Below, in pieces: positions 20,101 through 28,500 of a DNA stretch of 64,000 bases. This DNA comes from Rhodospirillum sp047263945 (GTDB lineage Bacteria; Pseudomonadota; Alphaproteobacteria; Rhodospirillales; Rhodospirillaceae), in the NCBI RefSeq assembly GCF_047263945.1, contig NZ_JBLAVB010000006.1:1-64000 (forward strand), given 5' to 3'. Under the pieces are notes generated by a model. It did not search any database. It saw only the letters and a program-made list of their open reading frames with translations, and was not told the DNA's origin. The translations under genes were made by a program, and so were the position numbers. How positions within the stretch are numbered: position 1 is the first letter of the stretch; each line of letters begins with the position of its first letter.

Positions 20101-23100
20101 TCCGGGTCCCGGTCCGGGCGGAGCGCGTCGGTGAGCTGGGAGAAAGGCAGCTCGCTGTGTTGATCGGCTTCCCGCGTCAATAGTCGTACCCGGTCCACCA
20201 GAGCGTGGAAATCCGGGCGGTCCGACAGGTCGGTGCGGATCACCACCACATTCACAAAGCAGCCGACAACATCCTGGATATCCGGGTGGTCCCGATTGGC
20301 CACTGGGGTGCCAACCGCAATGTCATACTGGCCGGTAAAGTGGGAAAGCAGGGCCTGGAAGGCGGCGAGTAGCACCACATAGGGTGTGGCCTCCGCCGCA
20401 GCCGCGATCTTTTGGACCCTTGCCATCAGGGCGTCGGGGATCGTAAAGCTGATCTCTTTGCCCTGGGCAGTACCTTCCGGGGATCGGGGCCGGTCGGTGG
20501 GCAGCTCCAGCGGGGCCACCCCGTCCAGTCGGGTGCGCCAATAACGGAGCAGATTGGTGCGGCGTTGATCCGTAAGGCGGCCGATTTGCCAAGCGGTGTA
20601 ATCGGGGTAGCCGATGGGCAGCGGCGGCAGGGCGACAGGGGATTGGTTGTCCAAGCTGTGATACATCGACAGCATATCGCGCAACAGCACGCCCAGAGAC
20701 CAGCCATCGGCGATGATGTGGTGCAAGGCAAAGCCCAATAGGTGACTGTCTTCGTCAAGCTTCACTAGCATCACCCGCATCAGTGGGGCGACTTCTAGCA
20801 CAAAGGGTGTCTGGCCGCGTTCAATGATCCGGCGTTTTGCTTCCGCCTCGCGCGTATCACGGGGGAGATGGGTCAGGTCGATCACCTCCAGCTTGCTCGG
20901 CGCGCCGGGCGAAACCAACTGTACCGGGCGACCATCCACATCGTGGAAGCGGGTGCGCAAGGTCTCGTGACGGGTCTGAATTTCCTCGACCACCTGTTCC
21001 CAAAGCGCCACCCGTAACGCCCCGTCCATGCGCGCGACGGTGAGCATATTATAGCTCGCCGAGTTGGGATCCAGCTTATGCAAGAACCACATCCCCAACT
21101 GAGCCGGGGCCAGGGGCAGGGCATTGTGGCGTTCGATCCGAGGAATCATCGGCTCTTCCCCCGGCGCGCAACCGCTCAGCAGTTGATCCACTTCAGAGCT
21201 CAGACCGATCAGTGTCGGACATTCAAACACGGTGCGTACCGGTATGCGTACATTCAGGCGATCCCGAATGCGAGCCACCAATCGACAGGCCAACAGGGAA
21301 TGCCCGCCAATCTCGAAAAAGTTGTCCTCCGCGCCGACCGTCTCCCGTTTCAGCAATTCCCGCCAAAGTTCGCCCAACACAGCGTTGGTGACACCCGCTT
21401 GCGGTTGAGCTTTCTCCATCGTAGCGGTGGATTCCCCGAGGGCGCTCTGAGTTTGCGATACCTCCCGCAAGGCTCGTGTATCGGTCTTGCCATTGGCGGT
21501 GACCGGGATCGCCTTCAGTTGGAAATAGCGGCTGGGATGCAGATAGGTGGGAAGGCTTTTCAGCAAATGCCCCACCAATGCTGAACGGGTGACAGAGGTT
21601 TGCGCCACAAAATAAGCGGCCAAACCATCCACATCATTGCCAACCCCGTCGGGCAGCACCACGGCAGCTTGAATGCCAGGCATGTTCATCAAGGCGGTTT
21701 CAATCTCGCCCAGCTCGATGCGGAAGCCGCGCACTTTCACCTGTTGATCGATCCGCCCCACATAAACCAGTCGCCCATCCGCCGCTCGGCGCACCCAATC
21801 GCCGGAACGGAAGAAGCGGTGGCCAGGGAAGTCGGGAAGACTACAGAAGCGTTGTTCGGTGAGCTCTTTGTGTCCGAAGTAACCAACCGCCACCCCGGGT
21901 CCGGTGATGCAGACTTCCCCCGGAACTCCATCGGTTACCGGACGCAGCTGTTCATCCACCAGCACCGCCCCGTAACCGGGTAAGGCCTGACCGATAACAC
22001 TGACCCCATCGGCAATATCGCGGGGACTCACATCACAATGGGTCACATGCACCGTGGTCTCGGTGATGCCATACATATTGACGAGGCGGATATCGGGGAA
22101 GCGTCGACACCAATCTTTCAACCGGGCGGGTTGTAGCGCTTCACCGCCGAAAATCACCACCTCCAGCATCAGATTGTCCACGGCTGCCCGCACGGCCTCT
22201 TGGGCGAGGCCGTAGAAGGCCGCCGGGGTTTGGTTCAACACCGTGACCCCTTCAGCGACCAAGAGATCTAGAAACCGGGCAGGGTCCAGCCGGGCCTCGG
22301 GCGGCACCACCACCAAGCGACCGCCATTGAGCAGCGGCCCGTACATCTCCCAGACCGAGAAATCGAAGCTCGGGGAATGAAACAGGGTCCAGACATCGCC
22401 GCGCCCGAATTGGAACGGCAAATCGCGCATGAACAGCAGATTGATCACACTGTCTTGCCGAATCACCACCCCTTTCGGTCGCCCCGTGGAGCCGGAAGTG
22501 AAAATCATATAGGCCGGATCTTCCGGCTGGGCCCAGGTTTCGGGTGGTCTTTCCGGTCCCGTGGCGACCAGGGTTTCCATTTCCGGCAGGGGCATTACGG
22601 GCAGATCGAAGCTGCCGGTTTCACCTTCAGCAACGCAAAGCACCGCCAGATCCGCATCTTCACAGAGGATATCGATGCGGTCTTGCGGGTAGGTGGGATC
22701 AATGGGCACATAGGCTGCCCCCAACCGCACTGTCCCCAAACAACAGGCCATGAAGTCGGCCCCGGCGGAGATCAGTAGCCCGACCCGATCCCCTCGACCG
22801 ACGCCAGCGGCTTTAAGCCGTTCACTCACGGCATTTGCCGCCTTTGACAGTTGGCTGTAGGTGATCTGGAAACTGCCTTCGGAAATGGCGATCGCTTCGG
22901 CGCATTCAGCCACCATCGCATCGAAGCGCGCGATGATGGTACCACTCGCGGTGCGGGCCTTTAGGGCAGTCAATCTGTCCCGGGTCTCGGCGATCTCGGC
23001 GGATGTGGCGAGGCCGAGGACATGCGGTGGGCGATCAATATCCTCCGCGAAGGCCTCCACCGCGCGAATCAGAAGATCGGCGAAACGTTCCCCACTGGCC

Positions 23101-25556
23101 CGGTCAAATAGATCCAGATTGTAGATCAAATTGGCCGCCAGCCCGGTTTTTGTGTGCCGCCAGCCCAGTGTCAGATCGTATTTGCCCCAGCCAAACCCGG
23201 TTTCGTAAATTCCGTCGGTATCCTCGGTGGTAACGTAATCAAACAACACGTCAAACAGGGCCGTACGGCTCATATCATTATCGGGTTTCAAGGCCAGCAC
23301 CACCCGGTCGAATGGGGTCGTGCCATGGGTCTCGGCTGCCTGGCGAAGGGTGCGGCACCGCGCCGCCAGGGCAGCCAGAGACCTGCAGGTCTCCAAATTG
23401 GATCTTAGGGTCACCAGATTGGTGTAGGCCCCTAACACGCCGGGCTTTGACGGTGCCAGGGTCTCCCCATGCACAATATCCTTCTGGCCGCTGAGCAGGG
23501 CCAAAGAACCGACAAAGGCCGCCCGCAGTAAATCCGAGAGATCCAGCCCCCGGTCCACGGCGATCCGTTCCAGCGCCACCACGGTCTCAAGCTTTAAGCT
23601 GCGCGCCGCCTTTGCCGCTGCGAAGGTATGCACCGCCGGACGCGGATGGTCCGTAGGCAGCACAAGCGGTTTCAGTCCCGCCAGTGCCTCGCGCCAATAG
23701 GAGATGTCACTTGGCTTGTCCGTCGGGGCGGCTCGTGGTTTTGAATCAATGTCAGGCAAGGTTTTGCCCGCTAACAGCTGTCTGATCTCACTGATCAGCT
23801 GATGCAGACTCACCCCATCGACAATGATATGGTGAGCAACCAAGAGCAAGACGGGCTCCCCGACAGAGGGTTCCAGCAGAACCGCGCGGCATAAAGGCGC
23901 CTTGCTCAGATCGAAGGGGCGCTGGGTTTCCTCGGCAAGCGTGCGGGCGATGTCCGCCACCTCTTTTCGGTGGGCGACGGGGACGGGGACGGTATCTGTG
24001 CTATCGCCGAGGGTGGAGATCGGCAGATCCGCCTCGGTGTCAAAGCAGGTGCGCAAGATCGGATGGCGTGCGGAAATCTGGGCGAGGGTTTGGGCCACAT
24101 CCTCCGGACCCGCTCCAAAGGGGAGTTGGGTCCAGGCGGACATGTTGTAATAGGTGGGGGCCGCGGGATAGAGCACGCCGTTCTCGAATCGATCCACAAA
24201 CCAAAGTCGGGCCTGATGCGGCGAGACCTCTTGGTTGGCGAGCCGTGCCACGGGTTGTTCCGGCGTAACACAGAGATCGGTCAAGCATTGCAGGTAGAGA
24301 TCACCCCAGTGCGCGACCGTTTGGCGCTCAAAGAGGTCCGTCGCCCATTCCACCAGAACCTCAAACCCCTCCCCTTGCGGGATCAGTTCGAAGTTCAGGT
24401 CCCATTTCGCCGTGGTGGAGGGGATCGGGCGAGGCGCAACCTTCAGATCCTTCAGCCTGAGCGGAGCCATTGGCGGACGCAGGGAGAACCAAGCTTGGAA
24501 CAGCGGCGGATAGCTGGTGTCGCGGGCCGCCCCATCGGTCTCCAACAACCGGGAAAAGGGCACCTGTTGCACCGATTGCGCCCGGCTTAATTCACCCCGG
24601 ACCATTGCGATGGCATCCAATCCGCTAGCGCCGGGCTCCATTCTGATGCGCAGCGGCACCACATTGGCAAACGGACCGATGAGATCGCGGGTCTCTTCCA
24701 AGAGGCGGTTGGCAAAGGGGATACCGATGCTGAAATCCCCCTGACCGCTTAATCTTGCCAGCAACGCAGCATAGGCTGTCAGCAAGATGGTAAACGGCGT
24801 GGTGCCATTTTTCCGGGCCGTGCTTTGGACCGCCGCGCCCAAGCTATCTGGGATAGGAAAGCTTAGATCCGCGCCGCGATGGGTAAAGATCTTAGGGCGT
24901 GCGTGATCGGTGGGCAGACGCAGCACCGGTAGATCGCGCAAATGATCGCGGGCGCTGTCCAGCGACAGGCCATCGCCGTCGGCTTGGTCCTGTTCCCACA
25001 CGGCGAAATCCGCAAACCCGATGGTCGACTCGGGTAACGGAGCACCCCACCCGTCACAAGCGGCATTGTAGGCGTCAAACAGGTCCCGCAGCATAATCCC
25101 AAGCGAGATACCATCGGCAATCACATGGTGGATTGAGAGCATCAAAATATGGTCATGCTCTTTCATCCGAAGCAGGTCCACGCGACAGAGTGGCCCGCGC
25201 GCCAAATCAAACGGGATGCGTGCCATTTCGCTTAGCATTACACCGGCCAGTTTGCACCGTTCCGTTTCCACCACATGCTCCAGCTTATGCAGGCTGAGCG
25301 GAATCCGCTGGGTGGAATCAATCAACTGGCGGGGTTCGCCATCCTGTTCGACGATACGCGTCCGCAACGTCTCGTGATGGGCACTGACCTGGTCCAAAGC
25401 GGCCTCTAGCAGGTCCACCCGTAGCGGGCCGGACAGGGTCAGGGCCCCGGCGATGGTGTAGATCGCGCTTGCCCCCATGAAGTTATCGACGAACCAGATC
25501 TGGCGTTGGGCGAAGGAGGCCGGGAACAGATAGAGGTCTTGGGCAAGCTGATCCAT
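14118..25556 (-). CDS. Giant NRPS-PKS: C-C-A(Thr)-PCP-C-A(Ser)-PCP-KS-(AT relic)-KR-ACP
   Basis: About 3812 residues from the ATG at 25556, chosen for the GAGGA box 5 nt upstream; a GTG at 25568 overlapping the previous stop is the alternative (numbering below uses it). Domains: C1 (10-440, HHVIADG 147), C2 (447-855, HHIIVDG 579), A1 (875-1370), PCP (Ser 1424), C3 (1480-1920, HHIIADG 1616), A2 (1930-2440), PCP (Ser 2485), KS (2547-2970; Cys 2719, His 2855, His 2894), a remnant AT region (about 3040-3260) where the GHSxG serine is replaced (TGAGPS), KR (3478-3660, TGGFGRMS; Ser and Tyr-x3-Asn present), ACP (Ser 3757) and an acidic tail ending EEEGFL. Pocket codes: A1 DFWNIGMVHK (threonine code), A2 DVWHFSLVDK (serine code as in EntF). 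The last module would extend seryl with malonate and reduce it. Confidence 0.95.
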   Translation of the reverse strand: MDQLAQDLYLFPASFAQRQIWFVDNFMGASAIYTIAGALTLSGPLRVDLLEAALDQVSAHHETLRTRIVEQDGEPRQLIDSTQRIPLSLHKLEHVVETERCKLAGVMLSEMARIPFDLARGPLCRVDLLRMKEHDHILMLSIHHVIADGISLGIMLRDLFDAYNAACDGWGAPLPESTIGFADFAVWEQDQADGDGLSLDSARDHLRDLPVLRLPTDHARPKIFTHRGADLSFPIPDSLGAAVQSTARKNGTTPFTILLTAYAALLARLSGQGDFSIGIPFANRLLEETRDLIGPFANVVPLRIRMEPGASGLDAIAMVRGELSRAQSVQQVPFSRLLETDGAARDTSYPPLFQAWFSLRPPMAPLRLKDLKVAPRPIPSTTAKWDLNFELIPQGEGFEVLVEWATDLFERQTVAHWGDLYLQCLTDLCVTPEQPVARLANQEVSPHQARLWFVDRFENGVLYPAAPTYYNMSAWTQLPFGAGPEDVAQTLAQISARHPILRTCFDTEADLPISTLGDSTDTVPVPVAHRKEVADIARTLAEETQRPFDLSKAPLCRAVLLEPSVGEPVLLLVAHHIIVDGVSLHQLISEIRQLLAGKTLPDIDSKPRAAPTDKPSDISYWREALAGLKPLVLPTDHPRPAVHTFAAAKAARSLKLETVVALERIAVDRGLDLSDLLRAAFVGSLALLSGQKDIVHGETLAPSKPGVLGAYTNLVTLRSNLETCRSLAALAARCRTLRQAAETHGTTPFDRVVLALKPDNDMSRTALFDVLFDYVTTEDTDGIYETGFGWGKYDLTLGWRHTKTGLAANLIYNLDLFDRASGERFADLLIRAVEAFAEDIDRPPHVLGLATSAEIAETRDRLTALKARTASGTIIARFDAMVAECAEAIAISEGSFQITYSQLSKAANAVSERLKAAGVGRGDRVGLLISAGADFMACCLGTVRLGAAYVPIDPTYPQDRIDILCEDADLAVLCVAEGETGSFDLPVMPLPEMETLVATGPERPPETWAQPEDPAYMIFTSGSTGRPKGVVIRQDSVINLLFMRDLPFQFGRGDVWTLFHSPSFDFSVWEMYGPLLNGGRLVVVPPEARLDPARFLDLLVAEGVTVLNQTPAAFYGLAQEAVRAAVDNLMLEVVIFGGEALQPARLKDWCRRFPDIRLVNMYGITETTVHVTHCDVSPRDIADGVSVIGQALPGYGAVLVDEQLRPVTDGVPGEVCITGPGVAVGYFGHKELTEQRFCSLPDFPGHRFFRSGDWVRRAADGRLVYVGRIDQQVKVRGFRIELGEIETALMNMPGIQAAVVLPDGVGNDVDGLAAYFVAQTSVTRSALVGHLLKSLPTYLHPSRYFQLKAIPVTANGKTDTRALREVSQTQSALGESTATMEKAQPQAGVTNAVLGELWRELLKRETVGAEDNFFEIGGHSLLACRLVARIRDRLNVRIPVRTVFECPTLIGLSSEVDQLLSGCAPGEEPMIPRIERHNALPLAPAQLGMWFLHKLDPNSASYNMLTVARMDGALRVALWEQVVEEIQTRHETLRTRFHDVDGRPVQLVSPGAPSKLEVIDLTHLPRDTREAEAKRRIIERGQTPFVLEVAPLMRVMLVKLDEDSHLLGFALHHIIADGWSLGVLLRDMLSMYHSLDNQSPVALPPLPIGYPDYTAWQIGRLTDQRRTNLLRYWRTRLDGVAPLELPTDRPRSPEGTAQGKEISFTIPDALMARVQKIAAAAEATPYVVLLAAFQALLSHFTGQYDIAVGTPVANRDHPDIQDVVGCFVNVVVIRTDLSDRPDFHALVDRVRLLTREADQHSELPFSQLTDALRPDRDPDRPALFQVLFSHIVDFDPPQSLPSLKIEPVSLDVGTAQYDLSLYVDETGDGVTARLVYRLDLFEEQTIQRLRERLLLLLQKATAQPDLPIAKLDILTEAERTDLARWNETARDYQAPETLAALLRTQAAQTPEALALESADALYSYGELQRRVDELAALLQSRGVGPDVPVGICLERSADMVTAILAVIAAGGAYMPMDPDLPTKRLEAICAIAKPRLVVTWRRFASQLPDDAALLCLDANETLAELDAAPPLRPCAAGGDDLAYIIFTSGSTGEPKGVMVPHRGIVNRLLWMQEAYGLTTSDRILQKTPFSFDVSVWEFFWPLMIGARLVLAKPGGHKDPEYLCRLISQSGITTIHFVPSMLSLFLTVADAQSCRSLRRVFASGEALAPSQVQRFLELGLDARLYNLYGPTEASVDVTAWTCSAEDRDRVPIGRPIANTQLHVLDPEGHPLPAGIPGELFIGGIGVARGYYGRPELTKSRFVVDPFREDAGATLFKTGDRARWNSDGALEYLGRLDDQVKLRGFRVELGEIEAVLRSHPSVHEAAVALWGKSERAGQLLHAYLVAEVAGETLSLDEVRDFIGARLPSYMIPSGFTVLDALPLSPNGKIDRRRLPEPDQSDKRSGSRTPISPMELRIAAIWEKVLDQPVRDITKNFFDVGGNSLLLVRLGTLLRQSVAPDLSLVDLFRFPSIDALADHLDRREEQQQARRKGSLPVGHGVRPGSSEIALIGMSGRFPGAPDIESFWRNLCDGVDAVTSLDRDTLLAAGVPESIVDDPHYVAKAATLADVDLFDAEFFGYAPKDAIYLDPQGRLFLECAHEALERAGCVPERQNLRVGVFAGSGFSTYGLALRDQVQSVGGTGEAIQMLIGSDKDYLASRTAYKLGLNGPAVGVQTACSTSLVAVHLACRALQDRDCDAALAGGSSITVPHHVGYLQEEGSITSPVGICRTFDEAADGTVPGNGVGVVLLKRLDDALADGDHIHGVIRASAINNDGADKVGYTAPSLQGQAAVIGAVHDKMNCGSETIGYVEAHGTGTPLGDMVEIAALKTAFARSGLPESCAIGSLKSNMGHLDAAAGVAGLMKAALAVETGRLPPSLHYSKSNPLHELEESPFRVNTRLRRWDSERGPRRAAVSSFGIGGTNAHLVVEEPPARTFTAVSEPQHLLVVTARTEAALQRQCEQLADHLQDHSDLDLRDVAHTLLQGRRHHMLRHGIIVRDKEEAVAKLRAGPIRHTASTETAKRRIWDFGTVPVAHAVPRRFLERTIASLPSAQAEAILAADPNASRLTRFIHRHATALMWEEAGHLPDAVTGAGPSLLDAACFAGLIQLEDAVRIATLLADGDEAAATRVGSLRRAVPRLPILDPLTARELPAGAANWPSLLTASDAWVAPHPGLRRDGNSDLMAIAAYPLAEAVAGVFLAGRDLDWSAFAPDPTPHKVTLPTYPFDRKRYWFETAVKPQISATEQAGLYRPVWTRRTVGDTRSQLATRPWVLVGEGGPLWERIADRLRTRDAQVSHLKEISSDHLPPEGARLLLPCFGDSSFDDIASQAGRLVAGEWTGQLCLVSEGGCDVLGSETLNPARAQFAAFSHVVPQEAPGILAHLVDIGEAGHKDADGVIRLVSEDSVSPVAALRAGVAWVQDFLPEVTTPSETMLRREGVYLITGGFGRMSRSFARHLAKTYDARLVLVGRTIDPALIAELETTGSQVLGLSADLSQAGAMSAVMEKAQERFGVVHGVIHTAGVLDRDAQMLLTKYMGGRAETIRAAKVVAASELADLCHDGGAMDFCLLCSSLSTVLGGVGFATYAGANHHLDALADRQSRTNGPVLISVAWDGWDYEGQNPGTLSPRQGIALLERILMRGGPHRVIAAASPLSPRLDQFVTRLHRQREPVTCTTEAVRMDLSDLERIVADAWEHFLGLRPNRFDEDFFQLGGHSLAATQIVHDLGGKLGVSVTLAMALGHPTVSGLAKQIQQVLAAKTTSKKVEEEDEEEGFL

Positions 25557-25564
25557 GACCGTCC

Positions 25565-28500
25565 TCACTCCGATGCGTCAGTGGCAAGGCGGGGACGCGC
25601 CACCCGGTACTTGTCGCGGGATTGCCTTTGGATACGGCTCTTCGCAGGCTGCGCGGCAGGACCGGGGTCAGGTATATTCTGTTTCTTCACCACACGAGCC
25701 AGTCCGGCCACGGTGGGGGTTTTGAACATCTCGCCGAGCGGGATCTCCACATTGAAGCTGCGCCTTGCCCACATCACGGCCTCATCGGCCATCAGGGAAT
25801 CACCGCCCAGTTCAAAGAAATCCTCTGTAACGCCAAGGTCATCTAAGCCCAACAACTCCGCCCAGTTCGCCAAGATCTTGGCTTCGATCTCATCACTGGC
25901 CGGGACGCTTTGTCGCGGTGACCGAACTGGAGCCGTGTCTTCGCCCATCACGGGCCTGGCCGGGGTCAAGGCGGGCACTTTTCGTGCCAGGATACAATCC
26001 TCGTCGCTGCCGAGTTCTCGCAGCCATGTCATCCACCCCTCGGCCAACTCTGCCATATAGGCCGGGGAATACAGGTCGGTGGCATAGATGAAATCAATAG
26101 CCAGACCTTCACCCAAATCCAGGATGTTGATGTTGAGCTCTACCTTGGCCGTCCGTTGGGCCACCTCGCCCACTCGCGCGGATATGCCGTCAATATCGGC
26201 CAGGGTTTTTGGTCGGTCCATGTTCAAGACCGATGAGATCAAGGGCATGTGCCCGGCACGCCAGGTAAGACCCAGGTCCTTCACAATGGAGGCCAGCGGG
26301 TAATTGGCGTGCTGTTGCGCTTCACGGAGGGACTGGGCGGTTTGGTTTAAGAAGCTCTTGAAGCTGACATTCGGGCTTAGTTTGCTTCTAAACGGCACCA
26401 AATTGGTTGCAAAGCCAACCATATCCCCTTGATCTTCCGGTGCGCGACCCAAAACCAAAAAGCCGATTACCAAATCGTCTTTATCAGCCACCCGATGCAG
26501 ATAACTTAACCAACTTGCCATCATCACCGTATAGAGGGTGGCTTGGGTCCGGGCCCCCAAGGCTTTTAACTGGTCCTGCAGGGATTTCGGAACCGTGACT
26601 CGATGGGTGGCCCCCCGCCACGACCAGCTTGCCGGCTTTGGTCTGTCGCCCGGCAAGGCGTAATCCTCCGTCACTTCGGCCAAGGTTCTACGCCAGTATT
26701 CCACATCGGCGGCACGCTCTTGGGCGGAGCGTCCGTGGTCGAGCCAAGCCAGGTGGTCGCGGAACTGGCGGGGCGGCTGAGGCGAGAGCGCTGCCGCATC
26801 CCCATAGGCGGACAGGATCTCATTGACCACCACACCTAACGACCAGCCATCGACAACGATGTGATGGCTGATCACCAATATTCGACTGGTACCATCAGGC
26901 AGTCGGAGAAGATTCAGGCGAAGTAACGGGCCATTTTGGAGATCAAATTTTTGCCCTATGGCTTGGTTGTACCAGCTATCGAAATCACTACTATTTCTGA
27001 CGGAAAGCTCGATGGGCATATGGTCCCAAATCAGTTGATCATTGCCTTCAGCCGGGAAAGTGGTGCGCAGAGCCTCATGCCGATCCGAGATCTGCTGTGC
27101 CGCATCGGTCAAGCGCTGTGGGTCGATTTCGCCGTCCACTTCAATGAGGATCGCGTCCACGTAGGCCTGGGCCGCCGCGCCATCCAACCGATCCACTAAG
27201 CGGATCTGGCGTTGAGCGTCGGTCAAGGACAGTTTTTCGGGGATACCGGTAACGGGCAGTGGGCGGTTTGCATCGTTGGGGGTCGCCAGCCCGGCCGCTT
27301 TCAGCACCCGCACCGCGTCTTTGATCTGGTCGGCGACGAAGGCAAGCGCCTCGTCATCATGGGCCTCGGACAGGAAGCAATTACGGCCCTCCCAGACGAA
27401 CACACCCCGTTCCATCAACAGCGGGAAAATCAGATCCATGTCGCCCCGGAAGGTGAAACGGAACAGGGAGCCGAAATGGATGAGGCGAAGCGCCACTTGC
27501 TCCGCCTCGAGCCATGTATTGAGCTCGGCGACAAAGCTGCGGGTCTTCTCGTTCAGCGCTTTTTGGAAATCGGGACCGCGCCGCTCCAATTCCCGCAATA
27601 CCGCAGCGGCGGCGGCGGTTGCCAGCGGATTGCCGTTAAAGGTACCGGCAAAGAAGGTGGTCGGAGCAGTGGGGGCGGACCGATCGCCATACTGCCAGCA
27701 CCCACCATCAATCCCGTCCAATAGCCTACCGCGTCCGGCCAATGCGGCCACTTGAATGCCGCCACCAAGCGCCTTGCCATAGGTAGCCAGATCCGCCTGT
27801 ACACCGAAGTAGGCCTGGGCCCCGCCAGGATGGAGGCGGAAGCCTGTGATCATCTCGTCAAAGATCAGCAGTGCCCCCAACTCACGGGTCAGCTGTCGGA
27901 GGGACCGCAGGAAGCCACCGGGGCGCACTTCCAGCGCACGACTTTGTACCGGTTCCACCAGGACCGCAGCCAGATTGGATCCCAACTCCCGGATCACGTT
28001 CAAGGCGATGGGGCTATTGTAATCGAGAATGGTTACTTCCGCGACCGCCGCCTCCACAATGCCCTTGGCTGCGGGAACGGTTTCCACGTGATCGCCCCGG
28101 CGCATTGTGGTGGCCAAGAGCCCGTCGGAATGACCATGATAGGATTTGGAGAAAATCACCACATGGGGCCGCGAGGTCACGAGACGGGCGATACGGACCG
28201 ACGTCATCACCGCTTCCGTGCCCGATTGGCAGAACACCACTCGATCCATTTGTGTCAGGCGGCACAGACGCTCGGCGGCCTCGGTCAGATGTGATGCGCG
28301 CGGCGCCAGGGCGGTGCCTTGATCCAGTTGGGCTTGGACCGCGTCCAACACCACCGGTGCCCGATGTCCGAACAAATTAGCGCCGAAATCCATGGAGATA
28401 TCCACGTATTCGTTGCCATCCACATCCCAGATCCGGCAGCCCTGGGAGCGGTCCCCCACCACTGGATAGATCAGTTCTTTCATCGACGGTCGGAAACCGG

